NCBI RefSeq assembly: GCF_013868415.1
Contig: NZ_JACEMT010000042.1
Location: 1 to 64,000 of the forward strand
Length of the DNA: 64,000 nucleotides
Source: Marinobacterium marinum
Lineage (GTDB): Bacteria > Pseudomonadota > Gammaproteobacteria > Pseudomonadales > Balneatricaceae
Direction of reading: 5' to 3'
Of this stretch, positions 33,656-43,528 are shown in pieces. Each line of letters begins with the position of its first letter. The first letter of the stretch is position 1. The notes beneath the pieces are model-generated. The model was not told the origin of the DNA, did no database searches, and saw only the letters and a list, made by a program, of their open reading frames with translations. The position numbers and the translations under genes are program-made.

Positions 33656-36600
33656 TCAGCCTTCTTCCGGCTCGTAGCCCAGATTGGGGGCCAGCCAGCG
33701 TTCGGCTTCGTCCATGCTCATGCCCTTGCGCTTGGCGTAGCTCTCCACCTGGTCTTCACTGATTTTTGCGACGCCGAAATAGCGCGCGTCCGGGTGGCTG
33801 AAATACCAGCCGCTGACGGCTGCAGTCGGTAACATGGCAAAGCTGTCAGTCAATGTCATACCGGCGTTGTGCTCTACATCCAGCAGTTTCCACAGCAGCG
33901 CTTTTTCAGTGTGGTCAGGGCAGGCCGGGTAGCCGGGGGCAGGGCGTATGCCTTGATATTGCTCGCGGATAAGGCTTTCATTATCCAGGTTCTCATCAGC
34001 GGCATAGCCCCAGAATTCGGTGCGCACTCGCTGATGCAAACGCTCGGCAAAGGCTTCCGCCAACCGGTCGGCCAAGGCCTTGATCATGATGCTGTTGTAG
34101 TCATCATGGTCGGCTTCATACTGCTCGACCCACTTGTCGATCCCGATACCGGCGGTGACCGCGAAGGCTCCGACGTAGTCCTGAACCCCGCTATCCTTCG
34201 GTGCCACATAGTCACTCAGGCAGTGGTTGTAGCGACCTTCCACTTTTTGGGTCTGCTGACGCAGGTGATGCACCCTCATGTGCACCTGGTCACGGTTGTC
34301 GTCACTGTAGATCTCGATATCGTCAAACCCTGTGCTGTTGGCCGGGAACAGGCCAAATACGCCACGTGCCTTCAGCTTTTTGTTGTCGATGATATCTCGC
34401 AGCATGGCCTTGGCATCTTCAAACAGCTTGCGTGCCTCGGTACCAACGACTTCGTCATCCAGGATGCGTGGGAAACGACCGGCCAGCTCCCAGGATTGGA
34501 AAAAGGGCGTCCAGTCGATGCACTGCACCAATTCTTCCAGGTCGTAGTCATCCAGTACATGAATGCCGGGGCGCAACGGAGTCGGTGCCTGATACCCTTC
34601 CCATTCGATGGGCTGCCGGTTGTCACGGGCTGCTTCCAGAGTGACGCGACGCTGATCATGCTGACGTGCGGCATGGCGTTCACGTACTGCCTGATAGTCT
34701 TTCCGTATTTCCTTGATATATGCGTCTTTTTTGCTTGCTGACAGCAGTGCGGATGCGACTCCGACCGAGCGGGAAGCATTGGTCACATGCACGACCTGAT
34801 TGTTTTTGTAGTTGGGCTCAATCTTGACAGCCGTATGTGCCTTGGAAGTGGTTGCACCACCGATCAGCAAAGGCAGATCAAACCCCTGACGCTGCATCTC
34901 CTTGGCCACATGTACCATCTCGTCAAGAGACGGGGTAATAAGACCGGACAGTCCGATGATGTCTGCCTTGGTTTCACGTGCGGTTTGCAGAATTTTCTCG
35001 GCCGGCACCATGACGCCCAGGTCGACGATTTCGAAGTTGTTACACTGCAACACCACGCCGACAATATTTTTGCCGATATCATGTACATCACCCTTGACGG
35101 TAGCCATGACGACCTTGCCGGCGGAGCTGCTTTCGTTGCCCTGTTTTTCCTCTTCAATAAAGGGCATCAGGTAGGCCACAGCTTTTTTCATTACACGCGC
35201 CGATTTCACCACCTGAGGCAGGAACATCTTACCGGCACCGAACAAATCACCAACAATACCCATGCCATCCATCAACGGGCCTTCAATCACCTGCAGAGGT
35301 CGTTCGTAATTGTGGCGACACTCTTCCACGTCTTCGTCGACATAATCGGCAACCCCCTTGACCAGAGCATGGGCGAGGCGTTTATTCACGTCCCAGGTGC
35401 GCCACTCAAGGTCCTGCTTAACCGAAGACTCAGACGCGCCGCCACGATATTTTTCCGCCAGCTCCAGCATCCGCTCGGTACCGTCCTCACGACGGTTTAA
35501 AACGATATCTTCAACATGCTCGCGCAGCTCTGCAGGCAGGTCATCATAAATGGCCAACTGACCGGCATTGACGATCCCCATATCCATGCCTTTCTGGATG
35601 GCGTGGTACAAGAAAACACAGTGAATGGCTTCACGTACCTTGTCATTGCCACGGAAGGAGAAGGAGACGTTGGAAACACCACCAGAGACCTTGGCATACG
35701 GCAAGTTCTGTTTGATCCATCCGGTGGCATTGATAAAGTCGTTGGCGTAGTTGTTGTGCTCTTCAATACCGGTGGCGATGGCGAAGATATTAGGGTCAAA
35801 GATGATATCTTCCGGCGGGAAACCCACCTTGTCGACCAGGACACGATAGGAGCGCTCACAGATTTCAATCTTGCGCTCATAGGTGTCGGCCTGACCCGTT
35901 TCATCAAACGCCATGACGACCACCGCCGCGCCGTAATGACGGATTTTGCGTGCCTGAGCGATGAAGTTTTCTTCACCTTCCTTGAGGCTGATCGAGTTCA
36001 CCACCCCCTTGCCCTGAATGCGCTTGAGGCCTTCCTCCATGACATGCCATTTGGAAGAATCGAGCATGATCGGCACACGGGAGATGTCAGGCTCGGAGGC
36101 AATGAGGTTCAGGAAGCGGTTCATCGCGGCTTCGGCATCCAGCATGCCTTCGTCCATGTTGATATCGATGATCTGCGCGCCATTCTCTACCTGCTGACGC
36201 GCAACTTCCAACGCAGTCTCATAGTCGCCTTCCTTAATCAAACGACGGAACCTGGCGGAACCGGTTACGTTGGTACGTTCACCCACGTTGATGAACAGGG
36301 TGTCGGCACCGATGTTCATCGGCTCTAGCCCGGACAGGCGGCATTCAACTGTAATTTCAGGCAGGGTGCGAGGCGCCTGGTCCAGCAGCGCGTCACGGAT
36401 GACTCGAATATGATCCGGCGTGGTGCCACAGCAGCCACCCACGATGTTAACGAAGCCGGATTGCGCCCATTCACGAATCTCCTCAGCCATCTGCTCCGGG
36501 GTTTCATCGTAGCCGCCAAAGGCGTTGGGCAAACCAGCGTTGGGGTGCACGGATACATAGGTATCGGCGACACGGGACAGCTCTTCCACATACTGGCGCA

Positions 36601-37381
36601 GTTCCTTCGGCCCCAGGGCACAGTTCAAACCAATACTGATCGGGCGGGCGTGGCGTACCGAGTTCCAGAACGCTTCGGTGGTCTGGCCGGAGAGAGTACG
36701 ACCAGAGGCATCGGTAATGGTGCCGGAAATCATCACCGGCAGGCGGATATCGTGCTCATCGAAATAGTGCTCGATTGCGTAGATAGCGGCCTTGGCATTG
36801 AGGGTATCGAAGATGGTTTCGATCAGCAGGATCTGGGCACCACCCTCGATCAGACCGTCAATGGACTCGGTATAGGCTTCGAACAGTTCATCAAAGGTAA
36901 CATTACGAAAGCCCGGGTCATTCACGTCCGGTGAAATGGAGCAGGTACGGTTGGTCGGTCCCAGTACGCCAGCTACGTAACGTGGACGTTCCGGCGTACG
37001 GGCTGTCATCGCGTCAACGGCTTCACGTGCCAGACGGGCGGCGGCCACGTTGACTTCACGGCTCAGCTCTTCCATCTCGTAATCGGCCATGGCGATACGC
37101 GTGGCGTTGAAGGTGTTGGTCTCAATGATATCGGCACCACCTTCAAGATAGGCCGTGTGAATGTCACGGATCATATCGGGCTGGGTCAGTACCAGCATGT
37201 CATTATTGCCTTTAACGTCGACATGCCAATCCGCGAAACGCTCGCCACGAAAATCCGCCTCGGTCAACTGCCGCTCCTGGATCATGGTACCCATACCGCC
37301 ATCCAGCATCAGTATGCGTTGTTTCAGGGAGTGACTGAGTTGTGCGTGCAGATTAGTGTCGTTCACGAGTACATCCATCAT
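33656..37381 (-). CDS. metH: cobalamin-dependent methionine synthase
   Basis: Transfers the methyl group of methyl-tetrahydrofolate to homocysteine via B12. The 1241-aa protein has all four modules. The homocysteine domain has zinc cysteines in GLNCALG and [11 protein letters not shown]. The folate domain follows ([13 protein letters not shown] near 365). The B12 domain has the cobalt-ligand histidine in [13 protein letters not shown] near 750 and GLSGLITPS. The SAM-binding reactivation domain ends with [20 protein letters not shown] start at ATG 37381; ATG 37378 is equally possible. It is divergent from prpE. Confidence 0.97.
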   Translation of the reverse strand: MMDVLVNDTNLHAQLSHSLKQRILMLDGGMGTMIQERQLTEADFRGERFADWHVDVKGNNDMLVLTQPDMIRDIHTAYLEGGADIIETNTFNATRIAMADYEMEELSREVNVAAARLAREAVDAMTARTPERPRYVAGVLGPTNRTCSISPDVNDPGFRNVTFDELFEAYTESIDGLIEGGAQILLIETIFDTLNAKAAIYAIEHYFDEHDIRLPVMISGTITDASGRTLSGQTTEAFWNSVRHARPISIGLNCALGPKELRQYVEELSRVADTYVSVHPNAGLPNAFGGYDETPEQMAEEIREWAQSGFVNIVGGCCGTTPDHIRVIRDALLDQAPRTLPEITVECRLSGLEPMNIGADTLFINVGERTNVTGSARFRRLIKEGDYETALEVARQQVENGAQIIDINMDEGMLDAEAAMNRFLNLIASEPDISRVPIMLDSSKWHVMEEGLKRIQGKGVVNSISLKEGEENFIAQARKIRHYGAAVVVMAFDETGQADTYERKIEICERSYRVLVDKVGFPPEDIIFDPNIFAIATGIEEHNNYANDFINATGWIKQNLPYAKVSGGVSNVSFSFRGNDKVREAIHCVFLYHAIQKGMDMGIVNAGQLAIYDDLPAELREHVEDIVLNRREDGTERMLELAEKYRGGASESSVKQDLEWRTWDVNKRLAHALVKGVADYVDEDVEECRHNYERPLQVIEGPLMDGMGIVGDLFGAGKMFLPQVVKSARVMKKAVAYLMPFIEEEKQGNESSSAGKVVMATVKGDVHDIGKNIVGVVLQCNNFEIVDLGVMVPAEKILQTARETKADIIGLSGLITPSLDEMVHVAKEMQRQGFDLPLLIGGATTSKAHTAVKIEPNYKNNQVVHVTNASRSVGVASALLSASKKDAYIKEIRKDYQAVRERHAARQHDQRRVTLEAARDNRQPIEWEGYQAPTPLRPGIHVLDDYDLEELVQCIDWTPFFQSWELAGRFPRILDDEVVGTEARKLFEDAKAMLRDIIDNKKLKARGVFGLFPANSTGFDDIEIYSDDNRDQVHMRVHHLRQQTQKVEGRYNHCLSDYVAPKDSGVQDYVGAFAVTAGIGIDKWVEQYEADHDDYNSIMIKALADRLAEAFAERLHQRVRTEFWGYAADENLDNESLIREQYQGIRPAPGYPACPDHTEKALLWKLLDVEHNAGMTLTDSFAMLPTAAVSGWYFSHPDARYFGVAKISEDQVESYAKRKGMSMDEAERWLAPNLGYEPEEG

Positions 37382-37800
37382 GTGATCTTCTTGGGATACC
37401 GCATTGTATGCCAAATGGTCGGCGTTTTGCCTGAGGGCTCGTCATACGCTGTTGAAAATATTTAAAGATTAGGACGCATCTCGAATTGGCAAAGCAGGAA
37501 GGGCCGCACGGAAGAACAGGGCGAAGGGGCCATAAAGGAGTTCCCCTAATTTTCGTCTTCATGTCGACATTATTATGCATTTCACTGTTGCGGGCCTGTT
37601 TGGTTCATCAGACTAAAGTGCGGATTTGTCCGACAAAACCCCGTGGTTAGGGTGATTAATCTCTAAATATGGATAACTTGTAAGCCTTTTGTCTTAGTTT
37701 CCTGAGCAACAAGTTTCGCTAGAGTGCCGTATCAATGACATGAAGTGTCAACAATAAGAAATCTGGAATGAACACTTACCGAGAGTTAGAGGATGCTGCA
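37382..37800. other. metH/prpE divergent promoter region
   Basis: About 420 bp between divergent metH and prpE. I looked for cobalamin and SAH riboswitch cores on the metH side and saw none. A small inverted repeat, TGACA (37736-37740) with TGTCA (37746-37750), lies about 50 bp before the prpE start and could be an operator, but it is too short to trust. An in-frame ATG at 37768 lies in this region. Confidence 0.4.
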
Positions 37801-39696
37801 ATGACCTATCATGCAGAGTACAGCAAGTCAGTCGAGACCCCGGAGACCTTCTGGGCCGAGAAGGCCGCCAACCTTCCCTGGTTCAAACAGCCGGAACAGA
37901 TCCTGTCCAAGGACCGGAACGGTATGGATCGCTGGTTTGCGGATGGCGAAATGAACACGGCTTACATGGCTCTGGACTACCATGTCGAAAATGGCCGAGC
38001 CGATCAGCCTGCCGTCATCTATGATTCTCCCGTTGCCGATACCAAGCGGACTTTGACCTACCGGGAAATGCGTGACCAGGTTGCTCTGTTTGCCGGTGTC
38101 CTCAAGGCGCAGGGCGTCGAAAAGGGCGACCGTGTTGTCATCTATATGCCGATGGTCCCTGAGGCCCTGATCGCCATGTATGCGGTTGCACGCCTGGGTG
38201 CGATCCATTCTGTGGTCTTTGGAGGCTTCGCGCCGCATGAGCTGGCGGTCCGTATCGAAGATGCCGAACCCAAGGTGATCGTAACCGCATCCTGCGGCAT
38301 CGAGGTGTCCAAGGTTATCGAATACAAACCGATGCTGGATGAAGCCATTGAGCAGGCCGTGCACAAACCGGATGCCTGCATTGTTCTGCAGCGTCCGCAA
38401 GCCCTGGCAAAGCTGGTTGAAGGCCGTGACCTGGACTGGGCCGATGCAGTTGCTGCAGCGGAACCGGCCGACTGTGTGCCAGTAAAAGGCACCGATCCTC
38501 TTTATATCCTTTATACCTCCGGCACCACCGGCAAGCCCAAGGGTGTTGTGCGTGACAACGGCGGTCATGCTACCGCTCTGCATTACTCGATGAAGGCGAT
38601 CTACAACATTGAACCAGGAGATGTATTCCTGGCGGCTTCCGATGTAGGGTGGGTTGTAGGGCACTCTTATATCGTATATGCGCCTTTGCTGGCCGGTGCC
38701 ACCACCATCGTGTATGAAGGCAAGCCGGTACGCACACCGGATGCCGGTGCGTTCTGGCGCCTGTGTGAAGAGTACAAGATCAAGGCGTTGTTTGCGGCTC
38801 CAACCGCTTTCCGTGCCATCAAGAAGGAAGATCCGGAAGGGCTGGAGATCGGCAAGTATGATCTCAGCAACCTGGAGATCATTTTCATGGCAGGCGAGCG
38901 TCTGGACCCGCCAACCTATCACTGGACCATCGAGAAGACCGGCAAGCCGGTTATCGACCACTGGTGGCAAACCGAAACGGGTTGGGCAATCTGCGGCAAC
39001 CTGATGGGTATTGAAGCCAAGGAGCCGAAGCCCGGCTCGGCGACCTTGCCAACCCCTGGCTTCAATGTGCAGATCTTGGATTCGGAAGGCAACGAGCTGC
39101 CTGCAGGCGAGCAAGGCGCTATTGCGATCAAATTGCCGCTGCCGCCCAGCTGTCTGCCGACCATCTGGAACAACCATGAACGTTTCCGCGCGGGCTACCT
39201 GTCCGATTTCCCGGGGTACTACACATCCGGTGACGGCGGGTACAAGGATGAAGACGGTTACGTTTTCATCATGGGACGTACGGACGATGTAATTAACGTG
39301 GCTGGCCACCGCCTGTCTACTGGCGAGATGGAAGAAATTGTTGCTGACCACCCGGCCGTTGCCGAGTGTGCGGTTATCGGCATCAACGATACCCTCAAGG
39401 GGCAGGCACCGGTTGGGCTGGTGTTGCTGAAGGACGGTGTTGATATTGATGAAGAGCAGCTTGAGAAAGAGCTGATCGCCAGGGTACGTAAGGAGATCGG
39501 CCCGATCGCCTGCTTCAACAAGGCCATGGTCGTACAACGCCTGCCGAAAACCCGTTCCGGCAAGATTTTGCGTAAACTCATGCGTCAGATCGCCGATGGG
39601 CAGGAGTACACCGTGCCGTCCACCATCGATGATCCAAGCAGCCTGCTGGAAATTGAAGCACTGATGGATGAGCGCGGCCTGATGCAACGCAGCTGA
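37801..39696 (+). CDS. prpE: propionyl-CoA synthetase (PrpE-type acyl-CoA synthetase)
   Basis: Activates propionate (and often acetate) to the CoA thioester through an acyl-adenylate. The 631-aa protein has the AMP-binding P-loop YTSGTTGKPKGV near residue 240, the middle motif WWQTETGWAICG, GRTDDVINVAGHRLSTGEM near 495, and the catalytic, acetylation-prone lysine in PKTRSGKILRKLM near 585. The residues around DVGWVVGHSYIVYAPLLAGA and LPPSCLPTIW resemble PrpE more than Acs. I start at ATG 37801 because AGAGGA lies 7 bases before it. No other prp genes are nearby. Confidence 0.88.
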   Translation: MTYHAEYSKSVETPETFWAEKAANLPWFKQPEQILSKDRNGMDRWFADGEMNTAYMALDYHVENGRADQPAVIYDSPVADTKRTLTYREMRDQVALFAGVLKAQGVEKGDRVVIYMPMVPEALIAMYAVARLGAIHSVVFGGFAPHELAVRIEDAEPKVIVTASCGIEVSKVIEYKPMLDEAIEQAVHKPDACIVLQRPQALAKLVEGRDLDWADAVAAAEPADCVPVKGTDPLYILYTSGTTGKPKGVVRDNGGHATALHYSMKAIYNIEPGDVFLAASDVGWVVGHSYIVYAPLLAGATTIVYEGKPVRTPDAGAFWRLCEEYKIKALFAAPTAFRAIKKEDPEGLEIGKYDLSNLEIIFMAGERLDPPTYHWTIEKTGKPVIDHWWQTETGWAICGNLMGIEAKEPKPGSATLPTPGFNVQILDSEGNELPAGEQGAIAIKLPLPPSCLPTIWNNHERFRAGYLSDFPGYYTSGDGGYKDEDGYVFIMGRTDDVINVAGHRLSTGEMEEIVADHPAVAECAVIGINDTLKGQAPVGLVLLKDGVDIDEEQLEKELIARVRKEIGPIACFNKAMVVQRLPKTRSGKILRKLMRQIADGQEYTVPSTIDDPSSLLEIEALMDERGLMQRS

Positions 39697-39716
39697 AACC
39701 GGTAAGCCAAGAAAGC

Positions 39717-39743
39717 AAAAAGGCAGCCTCGAGCTGCCTTTTT
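39717..39743. terminator. bidirectional terminator between prpE and the YedE-like gene
   Basis: AAAAAGGCAGC (39717-39727) pairs with GCTGCCTTTTT (39733-39743) over a 5-nt loop. It serves both convergent genes. Confidence 0.93.
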
Positions 39744-39759
39744 TGTGTGCCCAATATGC

Positions 39760-40200
39760 TTAGGCGGAGCGGCGGGCCAAAAACCAGCGACTGATAAACG
39801 TACCGACGACAAAAGCACCAACAACCGTCAGAATATCAGCATTTGCAAAGCTCAGTGAGGTAATCATGGGGCCCGGACAGTAACCGGCCAAACCCCAGCC
39901 AATCCCGAAGATGATGCCGCCAATGATAATGCGTTTGTCTATTTCGGTCTTACTGGGCAAGCGGAAATACTCTGCCATCAGCGGACGACCGCGCTTCAGA
40001 ATAAAGGGGGTTACGATCGTATTGGTGATCAGGCCACCGGCCATGACAAAACCCAAAGACGGGTCCCAGGTCCCGGTAAAATCGAGGAAATTGATGACCT
40101 TGGCCGGGTCAATCATCTGCGCAACCGATACCCCCAAGCCAAAGAGAGTACCGGCAAACAGGGCTGCCAATAGACGCAATACAGGTGACATATCAGACAA
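39760..40200 (-). CDS. YeeE/YedE-family membrane protein (DUF6691 half)
   Basis: A 146-aa inner-membrane protein with about four spans. It is the second half of a two-gene YeeE/YedE (TsuA-like) transporter. Motifs include GTLFGLGVSVAQMIDPAKVI and IIFGIGWGLAGYCPGPMITS with the conserved cysteine. Members of this superfamily import thiosulfate or other reduced sulfur compounds; paired short forms are often linked to sulfide or rhodanese functions. It overlaps the upstream partner by 8 bp. Confidence 0.85.
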   Translation of the reverse strand: MSDMSPVLRLLAALFAGTLFGLGVSVAQMIDPAKVINFLDFTGTWDPSLGFVMAGGLITNTIVTPFILKRGRPLMAEYFRLPSKTEIDKRIIIGGIIFGIGWGLAGYCPGPMITSLSFANADILTVVGAFVVGTFISRWFLARRSA

Positions 40201-40636
40201 CTCCCATCAAGTGGCGGGTGAGATACACCGTTACAATGGCGCTTGCCATAAAGCACAGTGTGGCAACCAGTGAGCGCGGGCTTCTGCGGGCCAAACCACA
40301 AATGCCATGCCCGCTGGTGCAACCGGTACCGATCTGAGTACCAATACCCACCAACAAACCACCCATTACCAGCAGCGGTGTGCTAACCATGGCCTGGATG
40401 TGATCAACGCCGACACCCAGCCCTGACGCCTGGTAGATGAAACCGCCAAGCACCAGCCCTGCGATGAAGACCAGGCGCCAGCTGATATCGTCCTTGCTTT
40501 CAGGATAAACAACACCACCGGCAATACCGGAAATGCCTGCAATACGTCCCTTTGCATACAATAAAAATGCCGCAGACAGCCCAATGAGCACCCCTCCCAG
40601 CAATGCCGGCAGGGGCGTGAAATTTACGATCGTCAT
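40193..40636 (-). CDS. YeeE/YedE-family membrane protein (first half)
   Basis: A 147-aa membrane protein with about four spans and the family cysteine motif GIGTQIGTGCTSGHGICGLA near residue 105. With the overlapping downstream gene it makes a full-length YeeE/YedE pore from two polypeptides. The upstream 137 bp are AT-rich (TTAGATAGTTCTTATATAAT near 40653) and shared with the divergent recombinase. An ArsR-type regulator of sulfide genes could bind there, but none is encoded nearby. Confidence 0.85.
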   Translation of the reverse strand: MTIVNFTPLPALLGGVLIGLSAAFLLYAKGRIAGISGIAGGVVYPESKDDISWRLVFIAGLVLGGFIYQASGLGVGVDHIQAMVSTPLLVMGGLLVGIGTQIGTGCTSGHGICGLARRSPRSLVATLCFMASAIVTVYLTRHLMGVV

Positions 40637-40773
40637 TGAAAAACACCTTTATTAGATAGTTCTTATATAATATCGGCTCCCGCGCCGGGAAACAACAGCA
40701 GAAGAGACGACAGGCATAGTGCGCAAGTGGTTATTTTTGATAAGGTTATACATAAATAAATCCTTCCAAGTAT

Positions 40774-42087
40774 ATGAAAATGATAAAAATACCGACCGCA
40801 ATTCCTCTTTTTGATGCCATTGAATATCTGGAAGAGGGGAATGCACGGGTGAATGAATATATCGCGGCGTTGACGGTGCATCGATTAAGTGATGCCGCAG
40901 TAGTATATGAGTATTCTGCTGACTGGCTGCTGGAACAGCGGGGCAGTGAAAACAACTTCAAGACCTACCGGTCAGAGCTGACAACCTTTCTGTACTGGTG
41001 TTTCGAGATCGAACAGGCAAGCCCTCTGGATGTGACGCGGCGCAGCTTGTTCAGGTATGTGGAATTTTGCCGCCAACCGCCTCAGGCGCTGATTGCCTAC
41101 TTCAATACCGCTCAGTTCAAAACACACAAGGAAACGGGAGACCGCTTGCCAAACCCTTGCTGGCGCCCCTTCCTGGGCCGCAAGCAGGACGGTGAAGCCC
41201 TGCCGTATCGTTTAAGTGAGCCCGCCTTACGTACAAAACTGGCCATCCTGTCGGCGTATTACAGCTTCTTGATCGATGAAGAGCTGACCGAACGTAATCC
41301 GGCTCGCCAAATTCTGAAAAGCGGTGTGTTTCATACTGGCGGTCAATTTCACGCCAGCGGAGAAGACAACGAAAACCTCAAAGCTTTCAGTGAGCTGCAA
41401 TGGTCTTACGTCATGACGAGCGCTCGACGGCTGGCGCAGGAGACGCCCGCGCTGCATGAGCGCACACTGTTTCTGGTCAGCCTGATGTATGGCTGCTATT
41501 TGCGTATTTCAGAAGTGTCGGCACGACCGGGATTCGCACCGATTATGGGTCAGTTCCGGCGCGACAGCCAAACCGCCATCTGGAGCTATCATATACCTCG
41601 CAGCAAAGGAGGAAAGCAGCGCAGTGTCGCGGTATCCAAAGCACTGTTAGCGGCCCTCAAGCGTTATCGTCATTACCTGGGACTGAGCGACTTGCCACCT
41701 CCCGGTGATGAAACCCCCTTGTTCATACGCCACCGTCCCGCTGGGCACGGCAGGGATGCCGGCATTCAAAATGCCAATTTGGGCATCCGTCAGATTCGTG
41801 ATGTCCTGGATGCCTTGTTCGAGACTGCGGCATGCGCCGCGGAAAAGGACGGTTTTCTGCAGGATGCAGCTGAAATCAGGCAAATGACGCCACACAGCCT
41901 CAGGCATACCGGCATTACACATGACATCAACCTGAATCAGCGCCCCTTGTCACACGTCCAGGCTGATGCCGGGCATGACAGCATCGACACGACGTCGCGC
42001 TATCTGCATACCGGACGCGTGGAAAGACACGAGTCTGCTGCCGGCAAGCAACTGGATCGCCTTCAGGCTGCAGTGGACGATCAATAG
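40774..42087 (+). CDS. orphan tyrosine recombinase/integrase
   Basis: A 437-aa site-specific recombinase, longer than XerC/XerD (about 300). The catalytic set appears complete: arginine in CYLRISE near residue 247, lysine in PRSKGGKQR, H-x-x-R in TPHSLRHTG near 375, histidine in DAGHDSIDTT, and tyrosine in SRYLHTG. The N-terminal SAM-like core-binding domain is about residues 25-170. The start is uncertain: ATG 40774 has a weak ribosome site; ATG 40780 and GTG 40849 are alternatives. It stands alone and ends 333 bp before the dif site. There is no excisionase or att site that I can see. Confidence 0.85.
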   Translation: MKMIKIPTAIPLFDAIEYLEEGNARVNEYIAALTVHRLSDAAVVYEYSADWLLEQRGSENNFKTYRSELTTFLYWCFEIEQASPLDVTRRSLFRYVEFCRQPPQALIAYFNTAQFKTHKETGDRLPNPCWRPFLGRKQDGEALPYRLSEPALRTKLAILSAYYSFLIDEELTERNPARQILKSGVFHTGGQFHASGEDNENLKAFSELQWSYVMTSARRLAQETPALHERTLFLVSLMYGCYLRISEVSARPGFAPIMGQFRRDSQTAIWSYHIPRSKGGKQRSVAVSKALLAALKRYRHYLGLSDLPPPGDETPLFIRHRPAGHGRDAGIQNANLGIRQIRDVLDALFETAACAAEKDGFLQDAAEIRQMTPHSLRHTGITHDINLNQRPLSHVQADAGHDSIDTTSRYLHTGRVERHESAAGKQLDRLQAAVDDQ

Positions 42088-42154
42088 GAACAGGGCGCGG
42101 AAACAGTGCCGGCAGGCTACGCTTAGCATAACACCGAGGAAGCAGAGGTGGCTT

Positions 42155-42328
42155 ATGTCAGTACGCACGGCGTTATGGATTATCATGCTGGGGAGCCTGC
42201 TGCCGATTACCCGAGTTTTGGCTGAGGCCCCCGAGAGGCAGCGGGTCTATGCAGTCTATTGGCGCGGATGCGAGGAATCATGTCAGGGATTCAAAGACTA
42301 TCTTGCTCGGCTAACCGGATGCCGATAA
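42155..42328 (+). pseudogene. short exported ORF, probable N-terminal remnant of a larger protein
   Basis: ATG 42155 follows an AGAGG site. The 57-aa product has a clear Sec signal peptide (LWIIMLGSLLPITRVLAEA) and then ERQRVYAVYWRGCEESCQGF, which looks like the start of a periplasmic substrate-binding protein that has lost the rest. It stops at 42328. Whether it is a real small secreted protein or a relic cannot be told from sequence alone; I favour a relic beside the terminus. Confidence 0.5.
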
Positions 42329-42420
42329 ATCAGGTTATCGGTACTGAGTGGCGGCAGACCTCGGGTTGAGGATACACCCCTGAACTCAATGAATTTGCCT
42401 GGAAATAGCCACCATACAAT

Positions 42421-42448
42421 ACTTCGCATAATGTATATTATGTTAAAT
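42421..42448 (+). other. dif: chromosome dimer resolution site dif
   Basis: The 28 bp consist of an XerC arm ACTTCGCATAA, a 6-bp centre TGTATA and an XerD arm TTATGTTAAAT. The last 24 positions match the E. coli dif as I recall it, with differences only at positions 1, 2 and 4. This is the site where XerCD, activated by FtsK, resolves chromosome dimers. Supporting this, GGGNAGGG octamers (KOPS) on the left lie on the plus strand and those on the right lie on the minus strand, so they point here. The rest of the 334-bp gap (42329-42662) holds nothing else that I recognise. Confidence 0.93.
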
Positions 42449-42662
42449 CAAGTATCAGGATATGGTTGAGCAGTCAGCCTATTGTGATATCCATGACCAA
42501 TGTTGGGATTCGTGCCGGCAATGCCGGGTTCCTCCAACGCCCTGGCCGTCTGCTGACTTATCAGCCGATTAAGTCCTCTGAATTTGGTGCGGAGAGTCGC
42601 GAAGATTTGAGTTTCGCGGGCTGAGTGTCATTCCGTGCAAGCTGGTGACGACTGGTACGCGA

Positions 42663-43232
42663 TTAGTGCATGGTCTCGCGTGGGTCTGGTAGCTGCTTCA
42701 GCAGATTGAGCATCTCTGCAGCTGGCCATATGAACTCTCGTTTCTTCATGTCCTTGATACCGCATGGTCGCTCACACAACCTCGCAGACACTGAGTACGG
42801 TCCCAGTTCCATGATGTCGCTGCCATCCCAGGTCAATGCTTCCAGATCCAGCATCATGTTTTTCAATGTGCCTTGTACCGATCGGCTGCACGCCGTGTCG
42901 AAGCTCAGCTCATCGACCAGGCCAACAGCTCGCTCCATCAATTCTGCAGGATAACCCAGCTTGAGCATGGTGTTGCCCAGCATATCGTTGAACCAGAACG
43001 TCAGTGCCTTGAGCTCTTTTTGCGTCACGCCGATCAAGGCCAATGAGAACCGCGTCTGGTCGTGAGTAAACACCAGACACTGACGACGCTGAATCGTGGT
43101 GATATTGGCATGCCATTCACCCAATGCAGATGGGCTTTCCTGAGGCGCATCTGCAATTTCGAAGCCTGCCTTTTTGAGCTTGTCGGCCAACTTCCTGGTA
43201 ACGTGAATTCTCATGTGTTTACCATAATTCAT
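42663..43232 (-). CDS. DUF6933-like protein of unknown function
   Basis: A 189-aa protein that resembles the uncharacterised DUF6933 family: a start like MRIHVTRKLADKLKK, then the WHANITTIQRRQCLVFTHDQ block around residue 40-60. The rest is helical with no known catalytic motif. ATG 43232 has AGGT about 6 bases before it; ATG 43214 gives a more family-like N-terminus. It lies 6 bp behind an hsdR remnant on the same strand and was probably once the last gene of that operon. The function is unknown. Confidence 0.65.
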   Translation of the reverse strand: MNYGKHMRIHVTRKLADKLKKAGFEIADAPQESPSALGEWHANITTIQRRQCLVFTHDQTRFSLALIGVTQKELKALTFWFNDMLGNTMLKLGYPAELMERAVGLVDELSFDTACSRSVQGTLKNMMLDLEALTWDGSDIMELGPYSVSARLCERPCGIKDMKKREFIWPAAEMLNLLKQLPDPRETMH

Positions 43233-43238
43233 TGATAC

Positions 43239-43463
43239 CTATGAGTTTCCCTTGTTCAGCTGCATGTCAAATACCACTCGAGCAAACCCTTGAGCGACCT
43301 GCGGATTACTGAGAATCTGCAGCATCTGGTTCTGGTGTGCTTCCGAGCTTCCCATGACCGCATCATCGACCGCCTGCGGGAAGTCACCGAGAAATGCCTG
43401 CTCAGGTGTGTTGTTCCTGAGTTGGTGAACCACTCGTTCATTCTCCCCTACTTTATCCGCACA
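43239..43463 (-). pseudogene. hsdR: C-terminal remnant of a type I restriction subunit HsdR
   Basis: The frame is open for 74 codons after a stop at 43464-43466. It reads KVGENERVVHQL, then NNTPEQAFLGDFPQAVDDAV and SSEAHQNQMLQILSNPQVAQ, the C-terminal end of HsdR proteins of a class different from the intact HsdR at 50361-53498. The motor and nuclease parts are gone. A GTG at 43433 could start a 64-aa peptide, but a relic is more likely. It shows that an earlier type I system occupied this spot. Confidence 0.75.
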
Positions 43464-43528
43464 TCAGCCGGCTACCCGATTCAAGCTGACGGCATTGCCT
43501 TCAGCACCAAGGCCTAAAACCTCTGGCT

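Noticed and set aside
34595-34602. Minus-strand GGGNAGGG octamer left of dif inside metH
   Set aside because: Single exception to the KOPS polarity; not enough to place dif elsewhere.
37382-37600. Possible cobalamin or SAH riboswitch before metH
   Set aside because: I read the minus strand for the conserved cores of both and found neither.
43290-43517. Plus-strand frame across the hsdR remnant
   Set aside because: Shadow of the minus-strand hsdR fragment, which has recognisable HsdR sequence.
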